Assembly: GCF_008831285.2 (NCBI RefSeq)
Contig: NC_045147.1
Location: forward strand, 20,340,581-20,404,580
Direction of reading: 5' to 3'
DNA: 64,000 nucleotides
Origin: Nymphaea colorata
Taxonomy: Eukaryota > Streptophyta > Magnoliopsida > Nymphaeales > Nymphaeaceae
In this document: positions 61,650 to 64,000 of the stretch, piece after piece
Layout of the letters: each line of letters starts with the position of its first letter
Numbering within the stretch: the stretch's first letter is position 1
The notes under the pieces: model-generated
Databases searched by the model: none
Told to the model about the DNA's origin: nothing
Seen by the model: only the letters and a program-made list of their open reading frames with translations
Position numbers and translations under genes: made by a program

Positions 61650-63711
61650 AGGGGAAGGGAAGGAGGGGAAGGCATGCCTCATATAATATCATTTTGGGTA
61701 GTTGGTAACGGTAAAGGGGTTTGTTGAACAAGGGTAGTTACTCTTCTTCTTATTATATATTACGAACATAATTTTTAACATGCTTTGTGAGTAGATGGTA
61801 TCTATTCTGGACACATATGGCAAGATCAATGGCGCGTTTAATTGGTAAGAAAAGTGAGATTTCATAAAGGAAGGGAGGAGGAAGGAGACGAGAAAAGTGG
61901 GATTTCATATAGGAAGGAGACGAGAAGAGCGATCGGTGGCGGATCTCCAGCTGGGTATGACGGAGACGCAAATCCGCGGACGCAAAGGAGGGGGGCGATA
62001 GATAAAACGAAATATAGAACAAAGGAGAAGCAAGACAAGAAAAACAATGAAGTCAATGGATAAATGAAAGAGAGAGGTCCTTTCCTTTCTCCGTCGTCTT
62101 CCGTTACCTTTCCCTTCAAAAAAAACCTTTCATGGTATCCTAGTCCTACGGTCCAAGCCGAAGAAACGAGAGAGAGAGAGAGAGAGAAGAACGGTCACAT
62201 ACAGGGTTGGAAAACGGCAGGTAGAGGGCCCTGAGTCCTCCGACGAAGGACGTCGACTTTCCCCGTGAGAGACGTCGGGTCCGGTGGGTTCCACAAAACC
62301 GTGCCTCCTTCTCCCACTAAAACTTATTCCAATTTCATGAATATGTACTACATTTCATATATAAGAGCCGTAATTTTTACAACAGAAATGTATATTTTAC
62401 AAAGATTTGACTCAGAAGTAAACGTATAGAAAAAGAAGACCACCGGAGAATTGACTGCTGCATCCTTTGATTTGCTTTGATCTGTAGTCGCGAATTGGAA
62501 GGCATGAACACCGGAAAAGAGTTCACGTGTGGGGCCTCTCTCTCTCTCTCTCTCTTCATTTTTCAAGTTCTCCCCTTCGTTTTCTTGGTTGGCGATTTGT
62601 CCGCGTCCCCTCCGCGGGGTGGGCGTCGGCCACCGACCCGAGGTTACGAGTTACTTCCCTTTGGAGTTGGATCCCGACGGGATCCGGAATTTCCTCCTCC
62701 TCACCGCCTCCTCCGCCGGCTTGGATCTAACCGTCTCGGATCCTGCAGAGTTGCATGCTTCCCAAGGCCCAAAATGTACGCCCACTTGGCACAGATGTAA
62801 TGAGACGTTAACTGGTACCGATGCTGGGGGCTTTCCACATTCAGATACCAAGTTCATGGATCCCTAATCCAACTAGAATCATCAGACCCGTTCTCCGAAT
62901 ATTGAGTTGATTTCGGGTCAATGGCAATAGAGCAGAGTTGGAAATCAATCCTGGAGGGCCTTTTTTTTTGTCCTTCTCATAAAGAAACCGGGGGCTCTTT
63001 TTGTCTTTGGCATGGCCAAGCTTACGTTTCAATGCATTGCATTGGCAATTATAGATACTAAATGACACCTCACATGTCATTATGCTCAGATTTACAATAA
63101 AATGGAATGCGTTCCAGAAGATTTTCAGTCTCACGATCTTTCCAAACCGGGCAAATTAATAACTTCTTAATTACTGCATATCATTTTATGATACTTGGAT
63201 CACTAATTGAGTGATAGAACACAGAAGAAATACCGTATAATTTCGCCTTCGGTGTATGATCTTTTTCAGTTGAATAACACAACACACATGAGGTTCAACC
63301 CATTCTGCATCTTTTCTTTTTTTCTGTTGAGGATCATGATTACTTTAAGACATTGATAGAAGCAAGGAAGATATCTTATCAACTAAAATGTAGTGCATCT
63401 ACCATTTACAATTCAATCAGCACTGAGTCGTCGTCTATCCAGCCACATAAACTAGCAGGCACTGCGATGTAATTGGTGGAAAGGAAATTTTATGAAAACC
63501 TAATAGGGTTTGGTAACGAGGAAAAAGGGCCTAAGCCTAACTAATATTCTGCTGGATACCCATAAAATCAAATTATATATATGGACGGTTGATGAAATTT
63601 TTGTAGTTCACCCACCGTCGACCTTACTTTCAACTAAGATCCACCAACTTTCCAACGCAAAAATTATACAAACATCTTTCCTTATTACAAAATTTAGGGA
63701 TTGACATTTGG

Positions 63712-63757
<46 letters not shown>

Positions 63758-64000
63758 GATGTTTAGGTTGTTTATTTGATGCAATCCTAACCAACAGTTT
63801 TGTTAGATGAGTCAAATAGTTTAATAAAACTGGTTTAAGATCATCTTTCTGAATCGACTTTACGATCTGTTGCCGTATATTGACAACATTAATGGTTCTG
63901 TGAATTAAGGTCCCATTGAAATGCAAGCTATAAAATGTAAAGAGCCGGTATGGAAATGGGACCCGACTCTTTAATTAGAATTCAGAATGCTGGAGCGTCG
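61650..64000. other. intergenic, microsatellite-bearing, no gene seen
   Basis: No open frame here has recognisable similarity. Simple repeats include (GA)n at 62167-62187, (CT)n near 62537-62556 and a 45-bp (TA)n at 63712-63756. A GGAAGGA-type purine-rich stretch with internal repeats spans 61855-61930. Confidence 0.5.
63712..63756. repeat. (TA)n microsatellite
   Basis: About 45 bp of uninterrupted TA dinucleotides. Confidence 0.95.

Overview
This is a nuclear segment from a flowering plant. The evidence is plant-type genes with GT-AG introns: a plastid-type BADC, an intronless EXO70, an AKR4C-like aldo-keto reductase, and a Golgi-type methyltransferase/FkbM-like protein. There are also degraded plant gene pieces, many hAT-type transposons with 8-bp target duplications, and a large satellite array. 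I cannot name the species from the sequence. Nothing suggests bacteria, organelles or viruses.

Layout. 1-6.2 kb is a graveyard: a glutamine:fructose-6-phosphate amidotransferase exon remnant, a partial EXO70 pseudogene with its 3' flank, a small hAT MITE, and an orphan Kelch-like exon. About 6.2-35.2 kb is one tandem array of a ~303-bp monomer (roughly 80 copies). Its core (10.6-33.5 kb) is a 9-monomer higher-order repeat (HOR) of ~2.73 kb with about 8.4 copies. The array is interrupted by a 3.4-kb hAT element with a decayed transposase and by a 784-bp deletion derivative of the same family. The two sit 13 bp apart in the register of the monomer. 36-41 kb (minus strand) holds NUP214-like exons and a broken kinesin, with another hAT MITE between them. 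44.1-45.8 kb holds the intact EXO70 gene whose 3' part was copied to 1.76 kb. A Mutator-like element with a 10-bp target duplication lies in its 3' flank.

48.4-52.9 kb (minus) holds a complete nine-exon BADC gene, a plastid acetyl-CoA carboxylase regulator homologous to the biotin carrier BCCP but without the biotinylation motif. 55.6-57.2 kb (minus) holds an aldo-keto reductase missing part of its cofactor-binding region. 59.7-61.3 kb (minus) holds an intronless type II membrane protein with methyltransferase-like and FkbM-like halves. The rest is intergenic DNA with microsatellites.

The genes do not form one pathway. The likely intact ones are EXO70 (exocytosis), BADC (fatty-acid synthesis control) and the membrane methyltransferase-like protein. 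The most unusual structure is the HOR satellite with a conserved dyad in each monomer and hAT insertions clustered next to that dyad. All exon coordinates were worked out by eye from reading frame, splice signals and family similarity. No database search was run.
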